NCBI GenBank assembly: GCA_033762625.1
Contig: JANRLI010000007.1
Span: 215,541-279,540, forward strand
Reading direction: 5' to 3'
DNA length: 64,000 bases
Origin: Alphaproteobacteria bacterium
GTDB lineage: Bacteria > Pseudomonadota > Alphaproteobacteria > UBA9219 > RGZA01
Part shown: in pieces, positions 31,430 through 42,045 of the stretch
Position numbering within the stretch: position 1 is the first letter of the stretch
Layout of the letters: the number at the start of each line of letters is the position of its first letter
Notes under the pieces: model-generated
Told to the model about the DNA's origin: nothing
The model's database searches: none
Seen by the model: the letters and a program-made list of their open reading frames with translations, nothing else
Program-made: the position numbers and the translations under genes

Positions 31430-33613
31430 ATGACCCAACGTCGTCCCAATCGCTTGCTGTTCGCTTCGTTCTTTTTTGCTTTGTTGATGATGTTGGGGGC
31501 CGTGCCTGCCTTTGCGCAAGTGCAGAGCACAATGTGTCCGGAATGTAATCCGCTAGCAGACAGAGCAAACGAACTTAAAAAGCCATTAGCGGAATTGCGG
31601 GCAAAGGTGAACGCTGCTATTGCCGCTCAATCTGCTGCGGATAAGGCGCAGCGCGAAGCCAATGAAAAAGAAAAAGAGGCAACGCAGGCCAAATACCGTT
31701 TCATGAGTGAAGCAGACAAAAAACGCGATGCTTCAAAAAAGAAAAGAGATAAAGAGGACGAAGAGCGCAAAAGAAAAATCCGTGAACTGACAGCGGAGAT
31801 TGCTCAGCTTACTAAAGGCATGGCTGACCAACAGACAGAACACGCACGCTTAACCGCATCCATCCCCGAATTGCAACAAGCAGCAGAAACAGCAGATGAA
31901 AACCTAAAATATCAAGAAGAAGAAGTGGCCAAAGCCGAAGCCAAAGTGCAGGAGGCTGCCAAGGCATCTACCGCCGCCAACCAGTTGGCGAATTCGACGG
32001 TACAGTCTTATGAGCGAGACGAAAACCGCACAACACAAAACCGTGCTGCACGAGCAGCGCGCGCCGATTTAGCAGCAGCACGTGAAGATTTAGCCAAAGC
32101 GCAAACCGCATTAAATAGCGCAAAGGCAAAAGCCAAAGCTGCGCATCAGCGTCTTGATAACATCGGTAATTTGCAAAGCGCAGCGATAGCGAAGTTCAAC
32201 CAGCTACGCGCAGAAAAGCAAGCGAAGGAAGCGGAGCTTGCGCATCTTTCCGGCATCCGCGATGGCGGTCCGACCGATTTTGATGAAAATTCATATCAGG
32301 AAGAATTATCCCAATACGAAGCGCGTGAGCGCGAAGCCAAGGCAGCAACCGATGCTGCCAATAAAGCATTGGATGCTGCAATGAAGGCTGTTGGTGATGC
32401 ACTGAACGAAGAGGGCGATGCGCAAAAGCTTTATAACGATGCGGTTCGTGCATGGGAACAGTGCATGGATGATTGCCGCAGCGGTAAAAAGAAGAAAGCC
32501 AAAGAACCAATTACTGAAGGCGGCGGTGGCACCGGGGTAACCACGGGTACTGGCGGCGGAACAACCAGTGGCGGTACGGGTGCAACAGGTGGAGCAACCG
32601 GGGGCGGTCGTACAGCTACAGGCGGCGGAACTACTGGCGGCCAAACCCAAGCACCGCGCGCAAAATGCCAGCCTTGCATCGATAATGCTCAGGCTGTGAA
32701 AGATGCAATCGACAAGGTCGCTGCTGTAGAAGACGCAATTAAAGAACTTGAAACAACTTATAAATCCGACAAGGCGGCAATCGATGATCGCCGGGCGGAT
32801 GCGCAGCGTGAGGCAGATGAAGCACAACGAGCATATCAAGAATACATCAATATAGTATTTAACGTAGCGAATTCAGGTGTGCCAACCAATCCACAAACTG
32901 CAAGGGCGCATGCTGAAGACTTGAAGAAAGACATCTCTGATGCGAAAAATAAACTTAAATCAATTAAGGCAGAAAATGATGCACTTATTGCTAAATACAA
33001 TAGTGACCGCCAAAAACTGGTTGCTGATAAAGATGCAGCCATTGCAGAACGTGATGCCGCGCAAAGAGCACTCAAAAACTGCGAAAAGAAATGTGGCCTT
33101 GTTCAAGACGGCCATGTGATGGTCGTACCAGGTTCTGGCAGCGCGAATGTTGAAGTGGAAGAGGTGCATTTAGTTACCGGCACTAACCCGCTCGACCCCA
33201 GAGCAGTGGAAGATACGTTCAACCGTGGTGCTGCGCCCATTATCTCCTCCGGCGGTGGTAGCAGCGGGCCAGTTATTCCAGCTGATCCGCATGAGCCATT
33301 TGTATCAAGCGGGTCAATCAGTGTGGTGCATGTGGTGGGTTCAACCGCATGCCCAACACCTTTCTCGAATGTGGTCGTACGCACAACAGCTGGCGACAAT
33401 GTTACCATTTCTGGTGTTTCGACATCAGGTAGCGGTACATCACGTATTATCAGTTCGCCATCGGGTAGCGGCGGTACGGCCCCGCAGTTTGAATCCTTCT
33501 TCAACTGCTCATCCCCTACACCGGGTACTTATAGTATTACTGTAAACTTCACGGCAACGGTGGGCGCAACGCCGACACCGCTTTCCTTCACCGCAACTGT
33601 TACCGTCCAGTAA
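31430..33613 (+). CDS. Secreted coiled-coil protein with two Cys-clamped hairpins
   Basis: About 727 residues from the ATG at 31430, chosen because a clean signal peptide follows (LLFASFFFALLMMLGAVPAFA, cut before Q). The mature chain has two similar halves. The first runs from CPEC (about residue 37) through long Ala/Lys/Glu coiled coil to CMDDC (about 344). The second runs from CQPC (about 415) through coiled coil to CEKKC (about 552). A Gly/Thr-rich linker separates them and a beta-rich, Ser/Thr-rich domain ends the protein. Probably periplasmic or surface-exposed, and likely partnered with the barrel protein downstream. Confidence 0.75.
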   Translation: MTQRRPNRLLFASFFFALLMMLGAVPAFAQVQSTMCPECNPLADRANELKKPLAELRAKVNAAIAAQSAADKAQREANEKEKEATQAKYRFMSEADKKRDASKKKRDKEDEERKRKIRELTAEIAQLTKGMADQQTEHARLTASIPELQQAAETADENLKYQEEEVAKAEAKVQEAAKASTAANQLANSTVQSYERDENRTTQNRAARAARADLAAAREDLAKAQTALNSAKAKAKAAHQRLDNIGNLQSAAIAKFNQLRAEKQAKEAELAHLSGIRDGGPTDFDENSYQEELSQYEAREREAKAATDAANKALDAAMKAVGDALNEEGDAQKLYNDAVRAWEQCMDDCRSGKKKKAKEPITEGGGGTGVTTGTGGGTTSGGTGATGGATGGGRTATGGGTTGGQTQAPRAKCQPCIDNAQAVKDAIDKVAAVEDAIKELETTYKSDKAAIDDRRADAQREADEAQRAYQEYINIVFNVANSGVPTNPQTARAHAEDLKKDISDAKNKLKSIKAENDALIAKYNSDRQKLVADKDAAIAERDAAQRALKNCEKKCGLVQDGHVMVVPGSGSANVEVEEVHLVTGTNPLDPRAVEDTFNRGAAPIISSGGGSSGPVIPADPHEPFVSSGSISVVHVVGSTACPTPFSNVVVRTTAGDNVTISGVSTSGSGTSRIISSPSGSGGTAPQFESFFNCSSPTPGTYSITVNFTATVGATPTPLSFTATVTVQ

Positions 33614-33622
33614 GAGGCAATC

Positions 33623-34105
33623 ATGAACCATTTTTCAATCTTACTTGCTTTGCTGATGGTGCTTACATTACCAGCTAGCGCATCGGAATTCCGTGATATT
33701 AATCGCATCAACCGCAAGGGCGCTGTACCAGCAGGCGCACAGGAAGTTGAAACGCTGAAAATGGTTGACCGCGCGTTGGTCAGGCAGGCGGTTGAAAAAA
33801 TCATGGCGAGCTGGAATACGCCGCAGCTGGAAAAATACCTAGGTGAAAAGTTCCACAACAAGGAACGCCTTATGGATACGATTTCAACCTTTGCCCAGCG
33901 CGATGCGAAGGTAACGGTGCTTGCCATTCAAAACCTTAACACGCTGCAGCAGTTTACCGATGGAAGCAATATCGTTAGCCGCGTTAGCGTGATTGCACGT
34001 ACGCAAATTCAATTCACCGATCCTAATCTTGCTGCCAAAACAGCCGATGGCACGGTGGAGTATATATTAAAAATCACGCAACCGATTAAGAAGGGAGCTA
34101 TTTAA
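33623..34105 (+). CDS. Small periplasmic protein, 160 aa
   Basis: It has a signal peptide (FSILLALLMVLTLPASASEF). The mature part is helix then strand (ALVRQAVEKIMASWNTPQLE, NIVSRVSVIARTQIQFTDP), suggesting a small NTF2/SnoaL-like or similar alpha-beta roll. It overlaps the next gene by one base and follows the coiled-coil gene by nine. I do not recognise the family. Confidence 0.7.
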   Translation: MNHFSILLALLMVLTLPASASEFRDINRINRKGAVPAGAQEVETLKMVDRALVRQAVEKIMASWNTPQLEKYLGEKFHNKERLMDTISTFAQRDAKVTVLAIQNLNTLQQFTDGSNIVSRVSVIARTQIQFTDPNLAAKTADGTVEYILKITQPIKKGAI

Positions 34106-36291
34106 TGCGTAAGCTGCTTCTCCTTTCTGCATCCCTTGTCACCCTAGCAGTCACGGCGCATGCCGAAGATTATAAAGACTGGGATTTGCAATTTAATAAC
34201 ACCGCGCGTTATGACCATTATACGGTTGATGGTAATAAAGCGGCTTCGCCTTACCCTGATTACGGGCACCAATGGTATGATGAGTTCGATGGCAACGCAT
34301 CACGCCAATTTTCGCCATATGAAAAAATGCGCGCATCATTTTCGGGTTTGGTAAACGGTTCGCGTTACCGCAGCCGCGATTATGATTTTGTGCCGGAGCG
34401 CGCCAATCTGTTTTATGAAAACGGTAATGGCGCTGTGCCGTACCGCGTGGAAGGCGGCGATTATTTCGCCAATCTATCCTATCGCACTGAACAGCAATCA
34501 CTCAAAGGCGCACAGGTTGAATTGCAGCCGGATTCCAGTTGGTTTACCGACCAATCGGTTGTGTTGTTTTCGGGCGTAAGTAATCCGTCATGGCGCCGTA
34601 TTGATGATGCAGTTGATAATTCAACGGGCGCATCATGGCTGATTAAAAACGATACGTTGGGCCGTGTGGCATTTAACGCTGTTTACAACTACCGAAATGG
34701 CGCTCCGCCAATGGGCCGCGGCGTTATTCTGAACAAGGCGCAACAAGTTGTCGAAAGCATTGCGTGGAACAAAGATAATATCCATTGGGGTTCAGAACGA
34801 CTGGATATCGAAGCAGAGCTTGCCAATTTCAATGGCGACACAAATACGCCAACCAATAACCGTGATCAAAGCGGGCAGGGGTATTATACCGAAATCAATG
34901 GTCGCAGCACGGAAGTAAAGCCGCTGTCTTACCGTTTCCGCTTTGAAGATTACGGCAAGGATTTCCGCCCGGCACACGCACTGATTACGCCTGACCATCA
35001 GGGCATTGAAGGTAATCTGGGCTGGCGTTTTGAAAATGGTATGGCGCTGCGTGGTCGTGCGCATCATTATGCTGATGGCATCCATACCAATACCAATATT
35101 CAGGATACCGAATTATTTGGTGCAACATTAAATGGCCCAATCCTTGGCGCGTGGGCGCCAGATGTATCGGGCCGCGTAGATGTCTATCAGCAAAGCATTG
35201 AAGACCAGCTCAAGACCGTCAGTTTCCAATTGCATTCGATCGCCGCGGAAGCAAGCAAGCCGATAAATGAAAGCTGGACAGGGAATGTGCTCTGGGGCTT
35301 CCAAGACCGTGCTGACCAGACGGCTATCAACCGCGATTTCGATATGATGCAATGGGGCGCAGGCGCAACTTATTCATTCAATTATAACGAGTGGAGCGGG
35401 AATATTCACCCCGGCCTTATCTTCCGCGATTATACCGGCAAGATTGATAACCAGTTCGATGTCGCGCCAAGCTTTGCTATGCATCTTGCCAACGCCAACC
35501 ACAGTTTAGATTTTGGATATAATGTATTGTTCCAAGACCGTTCGGTGACGGGCCAGACGGATGACCGTACACAGAATATGAGCCTTGATTACCGTTACAC
35601 ACGGGATGAACACGAATTCGGCGTAACCGGCGCAGTGTTTGACCGCGCAGTTGATATTGGTGGCGGCACAACCGCAACACGTATTGGCGCGTATTATACC
35701 TATCACTTCTTCAAACCAGCAGGCAGCACGGAAAACATGGCGGCAAATGAACACCGCAACCCTGTTGTCACCGGCGCGGATATTGGCGGTGTAACCGAAG
35801 CTTCCCCTGAATTACTCGCAACGCTTGACCCCGGCATCAGCAAGAGCGATGCGCAAGCACGCGTGAAAAACGCTGGTATTTCAGGCGGTGTGACCACATC
35901 GAATGCGGTTGTGTACGAAGCCAATCTGCTGCCCGTTGATTTGCGCCAGCGTTTAGTTTTAGGCGTCAACCAAGGCAAGCTGGAGCGTAGCGCGCTTATT
36001 CTTGATATTGATAATATGAGCAATGTCTCCCAAATGCAGGAACATTATGCGCGTATTCGCGACAAGCTGATTGCAAGCTATGGCAAACCGTCACGCGAAT
36101 ATGATAGCGGTGTGGATAGCGTTGGCGCATTGCCGACCACATCCATCCTTCGTCGCTTTAGTGAATGGAGCACATCGGCTGGCAAAATTCGCTTCGGCCT
36201 ATCGAAGGGTATTGATGGCGTAACGCGTTATGAAGTTCAGCATACAAAGAACTTCACTGGCGCGACATCATTCTGGGGCGTGAAGTTCTAA
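34105..36291 (+). CDS. Predicted outer-membrane beta-barrel protein, 728 aa
   Basis: A signal peptide (LLLLSASLVTLAVTAHA) leads into a chain with many alternating hydrophobic/aromatic strands ending in aromatic residues (NGMALRGRAHHYADGIHTNT, WSGNIHPGLIFRDYTGKI, TRIGAYYTYHFF) and a C-terminal ATSFWGVKF with final Phe, the hallmark of barrel insertion. The part after residue 560 is more globular. It may pair with the secreted coiled-coil protein and the small periplasmic protein in an envelope complex. No specific family was named. Confidence 0.75.
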   Translation: MRKLLLLSASLVTLAVTAHAEDYKDWDLQFNNTARYDHYTVDGNKAASPYPDYGHQWYDEFDGNASRQFSPYEKMRASFSGLVNGSRYRSRDYDFVPERANLFYENGNGAVPYRVEGGDYFANLSYRTEQQSLKGAQVELQPDSSWFTDQSVVLFSGVSNPSWRRIDDAVDNSTGASWLIKNDTLGRVAFNAVYNYRNGAPPMGRGVILNKAQQVVESIAWNKDNIHWGSERLDIEAELANFNGDTNTPTNNRDQSGQGYYTEINGRSTEVKPLSYRFRFEDYGKDFRPAHALITPDHQGIEGNLGWRFENGMALRGRAHHYADGIHTNTNIQDTELFGATLNGPILGAWAPDVSGRVDVYQQSIEDQLKTVSFQLHSIAAEASKPINESWTGNVLWGFQDRADQTAINRDFDMMQWGAGATYSFNYNEWSGNIHPGLIFRDYTGKIDNQFDVAPSFAMHLANANHSLDFGYNVLFQDRSVTGQTDDRTQNMSLDYRYTRDEHEFGVTGAVFDRAVDIGGGTTATRIGAYYTYHFFKPAGSTENMAANEHRNPVVTGADIGGVTEASPELLATLDPGISKSDAQARVKNAGISGGVTTSNAVVYEANLLPVDLRQRLVLGVNQGKLERSALILDIDNMSNVSQMQEHYARIRDKLIASYGKPSREYDSGVDSVGALPTTSILRRFSEWSTSAGKIRFGLSKGIDGVTRYEVQHTKNFTGATSFWGVKF

Positions 36292-36384
36292 CCGTTTTTT
36301 GTGGAATACATGCAAACCCGTGCGCATTAGGTGATGCGCCAGCAGCATTATTTGCAGCGATATAAACGTCTGGAATTATCCATA

Positions 36385-38673
36385 TCACGCAGCTTTGCGT
36401 ACGGATTGCCGCAGCGTTTTAGCAGCATCCACCATGTTTTTCAGCGCCGGTACAACCTCATCCCATTTTCGGGTTTTTAATCCGCAATCGGGGTTCACCC
36501 ATAGACGCTGTGGCGGAATGCGCTGCGCTGCCTTTTGCATCAGTTGTACGATATGCTCCTGCGTAGGAATGTTGGGGGAGTGAATGTCATATACGCCTGG
36601 CCCAATATCATTGGGATAATTGAAGGTTTCAAATGCATCCAGCAATTCCATAGCGGAGCGTGACGTTTCAATGGTAATGACATCGGCGTCCATCTCGGCG
36701 ATCGATGAAATGATATCATTGAATTCCGAATAGCACATATGGGTGTGAATTTGCGTTTCATCGGCAACACCGTTGGCTGCGATGCGGAAGGCATCAACCG
36801 CCCAGTTCAGATATTCATTCCACTTTGCGCGGCGAAGCGGCAAGCCTTCCCGAAGCGCGGCTTCATCAATTTGGATAATGCGGATGCCTGCTTTTTCCAA
36901 ATCCAGCACTTCCTGACGTATCGCCAGCGCAAGTTGTTGACACGAGGTTGAACGCGGTTGGTCATCGCGCACGAAAGACCAGTTTAAAATGGTTACAGGA
37001 CCCGTGAGCATACCTTTCATGGGCTTGTTCGTCAGCGATTGGGCGTAGGTTGTCCAGTTCACCGTCATCGCTTTCCGGCGGCTGACATCTCCAAATAAAA
37101 TCGGCGGCTTTACGCAGCGCGACCCATAGGATTGCACCCAGCCATAGGCACTGAACACATAGCCCTCGAGCTGTTCTCCAAAATATTCGACCATGTCGTT
37201 GCGTTCGGCTTCGCCATGCACAAATACATCAAGCCCCAGCGCTTCCTGTTCGACGACACAATGCGCGATTTCTTTTTGCATTAGTTTTATATAGGACGCT
37301 TCATCCAGCTTACCTGCGCGGTACTGGCTGCGCGCATTACGTATTTCAGCGGTTTGTGGAAAAGAGCCAATGGTAGTGGTCGGGTAGTGCGGCAGCTTAA
37401 GTCGTTCAGCTTGTTTTTGTGCGCGCACTGTATAACTGTTTTGGCGCTGGCCTGTGGCGGTATCAAGTTTCGCTACCGCCTGTTTCACAGATGGATTATG
37501 CACACGTGGTGAGGCGCGGCGTTTATCAATAGCAGCTTTGTTTTGGGAAAGTGCTTCAGCCACCGAGGCGCGGCCATGATTTAATGCGCTTGCCAATACC
37601 TGCAATTCATCTAGTTTTTGAACCGCAAAGGCCAGCCATTCTTTAATTTCAGCATCAAAATGCAGTTCGCTGTTTAAATCAACCGGTACATGGAGCAGCG
37701 AGCATGATGGTGCAATCCATAACCGATCTTGCAGCAGATTATGCAGAGGTTCGAGCCAGTCGAGCGCGGAGGTCAAATCTGTTTTCCAGATATTTCGGCC
37801 ATTAATTACGCCAACTGATAGAATTTTACCGGGTGTGAGGCGTTCCGCAACACGTGATACTTCGCCCGGCGCATTTATTGCATCAATGTGTAGACCGTTT
37901 ACAGGAAGGGAACAGGCAAGGCCAAGATTATCCTCTAATTGACCAAAATAGGTTGCGAGCAAGATGCGCGGCGTGCTGGTGCGCAAATTCTGATAAGCTG
38001 TTACAAAGGCTTGCTGCCAATCAAGGGTTAGTTCGGTTACCAGAACCGGCTCGTCGATTTGTACCCACTCAACGCCTGCCTTTGCCAATAGTTCCAGCAA
38101 AGATTTATAGGCCGGTAGAATACGTTTGAGGATGTTCAGTTTATCGCTGCCACCCTTGGTTTTGCCAAGCCACAGATAGGTTATCGGCCCAATAATTACG
38201 GGCTTTACCTTGATGCCTGCCTTTTGCGCTTCGGCAATTTGTTCAAGCAACATGGATGCATCCAGCTTGAATTCGGTGTCTGCGGTAAATTCGGGAACAA
38301 TGTAATGATAATTCGTGTCAAACCATTTGGTCATTTCACCGGCATGGATACAACTGCATTCACTGTCATTTGCAGAGCGGCCGCGCGCAACACGGAAATA
38401 ATTATCCAGCGGGCGGTTGCCAATTTTATTCGCGCGTTCAGGAATATTACCAAGCATAAAGCTGGTATCGAGCACTTGATCATAAAATGAAAAATCGCCG
38501 ACCGGAACCCAATCAAGTGTGGATTGTGCTTTCCAGTTTAGCAGACGCAACTGCGCACCCGAATTCAAAAGTTCCTGCTGGGATGATGTGCCTTTCCAAT
38601 AGTTTTCCAGCGCAAATTTCAGTTCACGCTGCGCGCCAATGCGCGGAAAGCCAAGATTATGGGTAAGGGCCAT
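36385..38673 (-). CDS. metE: Cobalamin-independent methionine synthase MetE
   Basis: 762 residues, normal length. It moves a methyl group from 5-methyl-tetrahydropteroyl-triglutamate to homocysteine without B12. The N-terminal half opens [20 protein letters not shown]. The C-terminal zinc site is intact: H645 and C647 (THMCYSEF), E669 (TIETSRS) and C730 (VNPDCGLK), each offset four from E. coli. It is divergent from metR, which typically activates it. The cytoplasmic enzyme duplicates the job of metH at 58908 and would serve when cobalamin is scarce. Confidence 0.97.
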   Translation of the reverse strand: MALTHNLGFPRIGAQRELKFALENYWKGTSSQQELLNSGAQLRLLNWKAQSTLDWVPVGDFSFYDQVLDTSFMLGNIPERANKIGNRPLDNYFRVARGRSANDSECSCIHAGEMTKWFDTNYHYIVPEFTADTEFKLDASMLLEQIAEAQKAGIKVKPVIIGPITYLWLGKTKGGSDKLNILKRILPAYKSLLELLAKAGVEWVQIDEPVLVTELTLDWQQAFVTAYQNLRTSTPRILLATYFGQLEDNLGLACSLPVNGLHIDAINAPGEVSRVAERLTPGKILSVGVINGRNIWKTDLTSALDWLEPLHNLLQDRLWIAPSCSLLHVPVDLNSELHFDAEIKEWLAFAVQKLDELQVLASALNHGRASVAEALSQNKAAIDKRRASPRVHNPSVKQAVAKLDTATGQRQNSYTVRAQKQAERLKLPHYPTTTIGSFPQTAEIRNARSQYRAGKLDEASYIKLMQKEIAHCVVEQEALGLDVFVHGEAERNDMVEYFGEQLEGYVFSAYGWVQSYGSRCVKPPILFGDVSRRKAMTVNWTTYAQSLTNKPMKGMLTGPVTILNWSFVRDDQPRSTSCQQLALAIRQEVLDLEKAGIRIIQIDEAALREGLPLRRAKWNEYLNWAVDAFRIAANGVADETQIHTHMCYSEFNDIISSIAEMDADVITIETSRSAMELLDAFETFNYPNDIGPGVYDIHSPNIPTQEHIVQLMQKAAQRIPPQRLWVNPDCGLKTRKWDEVVPALKNMVDAAKTLRQSVRKAA

Positions 38674-38749
38674 CTTAAACGCTCCAGTAACTTAGTGTTG
38701 ATTTGTGCATTCATTTTACGCTTTTAACCCATGAATACAAATGATATGA

Positions 38750-38783
38750 TTTCATTATTCAATTAGTTTTATTCATAATGAAA
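38750..38783. promoter_or_regulatory. Inverted repeat in the metE-metR intergenic region
   Basis: TTTCATTAT (38750-38758) and ATAATGAAA (38775-38783) are perfectly complementary over 9 bp. The right side also forms the palindrome TTCATAATGAA (38772-38782), which resembles MetR half-sites (TGAA/TTCA). Its place between the divergent genes makes it a likely MetR operator. Confidence 0.5.
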
Positions 38784-39706
38784 TGGACATACCGATGAGC
38801 CTTGAACGTATTCATTTGAATATCCTTCGTGAAGTGAGCCGCAAGGGGTCGCTGACCGCAGCGGCTGATGCTTTGCACCTCACCCAATCTGCATTGAGCC
38901 ATACGATTAAAAAGATGGAGCAGCACTTAGGCACGCAGGTATGGAGCAGGGAAGGGCGAAGCCTACGCTTAACCCAGGCAGGTCAGTATCTACTGTCATT
39001 TGCAAATCGTATGTTGCCGCAATTGGAATATGCCGAGCAACGTATGAAGCAATATGCCAAAGGCCAGCGCGGTAGCCTTCGTATCGGCATGGAATGTCAC
39101 CCGTGTTATCAATGGTTGCTTAAAGTAATTGCGCCATATCTGGCTGCCTATCCGGATGTGGATGTGGACGTGAAGCAAAAGTTCCAGTTCGGCGGGATTG
39201 GCGCATTGTTCAATTATGAAATAGATATGCTGGTAACGCCGGACCCTTTATTGAAGCCCGGCCTGCATTTTGAACCCGTATTTGATTACGAGCAGGTATT
39301 GGTGGTTGGCCGTAAGCATGCGCTTGCCAAACAGAAATTTGTGTTGCCCAAACAGCTCGCAGATGAAACGCTGATAACCTATCCTGTCGCGATTGAACGG
39401 CTTGATATATACAACCATTTTTTTGTGCCAGCAGGCGCTGCCCCGAAAAAGCATAAGACCATCGAAACGACAGATATTATGCTGCAAATGGTCGCTAGCG
39501 GTAGGGGAGTGGCGGCGTTACCACGCTGGCTTGCGGCAGAATATTCGAAAAAGCTTCCCATTACGCCGGTACGGTTGGGGCGCGGCGGCGTTGCCAAGCA
39601 AATCTTCCTTGGCGTCAGGAAAACCGATATGGATATCAAATATATAAAGGCTTTTATTGAACTTGCGCGTTCTGCCAGTCGCAAAAAGCCACGGTTGAAA
39701 AACTAA
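38783..39706 (+). CDS. metR: LysR-type regulator MetR
   Basis: 307 residues. The N-terminal winged HTH reads LTAAADALHLTQSALSHTIK, as in MetR. A LysR effector domain follows (LRIGMECHPCYQWLLKVIAP), whose ECHPCYQWL segment is characteristic of MetR. With homocysteine as coinducer it activates metE and metH in known bacteria, and here it is divergent from metE. Start at 38783 or 38795 (MSLERIHLN); the latter leaves the inverted repeat fully upstream. Confidence 0.92.
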   Translation: MDIPMSLERIHLNILREVSRKGSLTAAADALHLTQSALSHTIKKMEQHLGTQVWSREGRSLRLTQAGQYLLSFANRMLPQLEYAEQRMKQYAKGQRGSLRIGMECHPCYQWLLKVIAPYLAAYPDVDVDVKQKFQFGGIGALFNYEIDMLVTPDPLLKPGLHFEPVFDYEQVLVVGRKHALAKQKFVLPKQLADETLITYPVAIERLDIYNHFFVPAGAAPKKHKTIETTDIMLQMVASGRGVAALPRWLAAEYSKKLPITPVRLGRGGVAKQIFLGVRKTDMDIKYIKAFIELARSASRKKPRLKN

Positions 39707-39817
39707 GCGTGACTCGGCGGATTGTACTGGCCACCTGCTTCAATTAACATAATTATTAACGATATGACTTAAACTAATAGCTCTCCTAATTAGCGTACCA
39801 TCGTATTCGGATAGATT

Positions 39818-40297
39818 ATGGCACAACTGATTATCACCAAAAACAGACTGAAGGAAAAAGTTGGCAGCGGCGGTTTCAAGCCCGAAGCGCTGGCCAAAGC
39901 GCAAAAAAGTCTTGATGAAAACACGGTGGATTTCATACCGATCGCAACGCCATACATTGAAGAAATAAAACGCATTATCGACGAGTATAAAATACATCCC
40001 AATCCTTCTGCGTTTGCCCGTTTTCTTGACCCGCTTATGCAACTGCGCGCACAAGGAACTTTTTTTAAATACCCATCCATTTCAAAGCTGAGTGATGTGG
40101 TGGTCGATTTTCTGGATTCCGTTGAAGGGCTGGATAGCACCATCATGGAAATTATCATTGCCTATCATGCATCTGCTAATGCGGTGCTGAAAGCCAGATT
40201 GATGGATGAAAAAGCCCCTCCTTGCGCGGCGCTTATCACGGAACTTTCTGCTGCTTGCAATCGTTACAAGGCAAAGCAAACCGGTAATGGCATATAA
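39818..40297 (+). CDS. Hypothetical protein partner of response regulator, 159 aa
   Basis: Not recognised by name. All-helical and soluble (RFLDPLMQLRAQGTFFKYPS, VVVDFLDSVEGLDSTIMEII). It overlaps the response-regulator gene by 11 bases. The helical-bundle layout with a central conserved-looking FLDPLMQL motif could be a phosphotransfer-like or signalling partner; no His phosphorylation motif was proven. Confidence 0.7.
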   Translation: MAQLIITKNRLKEKVGSGGFKPEALAKAQKSLDENTVDFIPIATPYIEEIKRIIDEYKIHPNPSAFARFLDPLMQLRAQGTFFKYPSISKLSDVVVDFLDSVEGLDSTIMEIIIAYHASANAVLKARLMDEKAPPCAALITELSAACNRYKAKQTGNGI

Positions 40298-40796
40298 TTT
40301 TTCCAAAGTTTCCGTGCTGGTCGTTGAAAGCTCCCGTGAAATGTTCAATCTGTTCAAGGGCGTGCTCAAAATGCTGGAAGTGCCAGACAGGAATTTGCAC
40401 GCCGCCTATTCGCCGGAAGAGGCGATTGAACGGTTTACAAAGATCAATCATGACCTGATTATAACCGATTGGCTGCAAAATCCGGATCGCGGAATTATTT
40501 TGACCAAAAGCATTCGCATGAATGCCAAAACGGGAAACCGCTTTGTGCCGATTATCATGACTGCTGGTTCGGGGCATAAAAATCGTGTGATACGCGCAAG
40601 AGATGCAGGGATATCGGAATATCTTGTTAAGCCGTTTTCCGCAGATGGCCTAGCGACGCGTATTACCCGCGTGATTGAAAAGCCGCGCCCGTTTGTAGTG
40701 AGCGAAAATTACGTTGGCCCTGACAGGCGCGTACGCGTAGAACTGTTTGAGGGTGAAGACCGCCGCAAAAACAGGCTGGAAGCAGTCAAGGAATAG
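40287..40796 (+). CDS. Single-domain response regulator
   Basis: About 169 residues from the ATG at 40287, which overlaps the upstream gene. The receiver fold is clear: VSVLVVESSREMFNLFKGVL, phosphoacceptor Asp in LIITDWLQNP, then PIIMTAGSG and a Lys in EYLVKPFSADGL. There is no output domain; the tail NYVGPDRRVRVELFEGEDRR holds two xDRR motifs seen in other alphaproteobacterial receivers. It probably signals by protein contact. No kinase is adjacent. Confidence 0.85.
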   Translation: MAYNFSKVSVLVVESSREMFNLFKGVLKMLEVPDRNLHAAYSPEEAIERFTKINHDLIITDWLQNPDRGIILTKSIRMNAKTGNRFVPIIMTAGSGHKNRVIRARDAGISEYLVKPFSADGLATRITRVIEKPRPFVVSENYVGPDRRVRVELFEGEDRRKNRLEAVKE

Positions 40797-40812
40797 TTCA
40801 AGAAGGATAGCC

Positions 40813-42033
40813 ATGGCGTCCACGTTTACTACACGCTGCTGCATCGTGGGAGGAGGGCCAGCTGGTATGATGCTTGGCTATTTGCTTGCGCGGGCGGGTG
40901 TAGAAACGATTGTTCTGGAAAAGCACGCCGATTTTTTTCGTGATTTTCGCGGTGATACGGTACATCCCTCAACATTTAATGTGATGGATGAATTGGGTCT
41001 TGTGGATGGCTTTGTGAAATTGCCGCATGTAAAGATACAGAAAATGGTTGGGCAGTTTGGCGATACATCGTTGCAAATTGCCGACTTAAGCCGGTTGCAT
41101 GAAAAACATCCTTTTATCGCGCTTATCCCTCAATGGGATTTTCTGAACTTCCTGCGCGAAAGCGGCAAACGCTTTCCAAATCTCAACGTCATTATGAATG
41201 CCAATGTGACCGATTTGATATGGTCGGGTGATGTGGTGACAGGCGTGAAAGCGATGGCTCCCGATGGTGAAGTGGATATTCATGCAGATGTGACGATTGG
41301 CTGCGATGGACGGCATTCGATTGTACGCGAGCGTGCCAAGCTGGACGTTACGGAAATTGGCGCCCCTATGGATGTGTTGTGGTTTCGAGTAAGCAAAGGC
41401 GTAGAAAGCGAAAATGTCTTCGCGCGGATGGATGCAGGGAAAATGATGGTAACTTTTGACCGCGGGGATTACTGGCAATGCGCCTATGTCATTCCCAAAG
41501 GGCAATTTGAAGCGGTGAAAGCGCGTGGGCTGGATGCATTTCGGAACGAAGTCATCAGCATGGTGCCAATTTTGAAGAATACCCATACAGATGTGAAATC
41601 ATGGGAAGATGTAAAGCTACTCACCGTGGCAATTAATCGCTTGAAACGCTGGACGCGCCCGGGCTTGTTGTGCATTGGCGATGCTGCCCATGCCATGTCA
41701 CCGATTGGTGGGGTGGGCGTAAACCTTGCCGTGCAGGATGCGGTTGCAACCGCCAATATTCTGGCCAGCAAACTGGCACGTAGCGGTGTGCTTAGTGAAC
41801 ACGAGCTGGATAAGGTACGTCAGCGGCGCGAATGGCCAGTTTTGTTTACACAGCAATTACAGGTGGTCATGCAGAATAACGTCATCAGCCCTGTATTGAA
41901 GCAAGGTGCTTCATATAAAATTCCGCTGATGATCCGCATTATTGATGCCGTTCCGTTATTACAGGGTTTTATGGCGCGGCTTATGGGATTTGGGGTGCGG
42001 CCCGAGCATGTACATTCACCATTAGCAAAGTGA
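40813..42033 (+). CDS. FAD-dependent monooxygenase (UbiH/PHBH-like)
   Basis: 406 residues from the ATG at 40813 (AGAAGGA upstream). The N-terminal Rossmann motif CCIVGGGPAGMMLGYLLA binds FAD. The second motif is DGRHSIVRERA and the third is GLLCIGDAAHAMSPIGGVGV. This is the aromatic-hydroxylase class that oxidises quinone precursors, aromatic acids or similar. The substrate cannot be told from context. It converges on the following dehydrogenase gene. Confidence 0.88.
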   Translation: MASTFTTRCCIVGGGPAGMMLGYLLARAGVETIVLEKHADFFRDFRGDTVHPSTFNVMDELGLVDGFVKLPHVKIQKMVGQFGDTSLQIADLSRLHEKHPFIALIPQWDFLNFLRESGKRFPNLNVIMNANVTDLIWSGDVVTGVKAMAPDGEVDIHADVTIGCDGRHSIVRERAKLDVTEIGAPMDVLWFRVSKGVESENVFARMDAGKMMVTFDRGDYWQCAYVIPKGQFEAVKARGLDAFRNEVISMVPILKNTHTDVKSWEDVKLLTVAINRLKRWTRPGLLCIGDAAHAMSPIGGVGVNLAVQDAVATANILASKLARSGVLSEHELDKVRQRREWPVLFTQQLQVVMQNNVISPVLKQGASYKIPLMIRIIDAVPLLQGFMARLMGFGVRPEHVHSPLAK

Positions 42034-42045
42034 TGTTCAATTATC

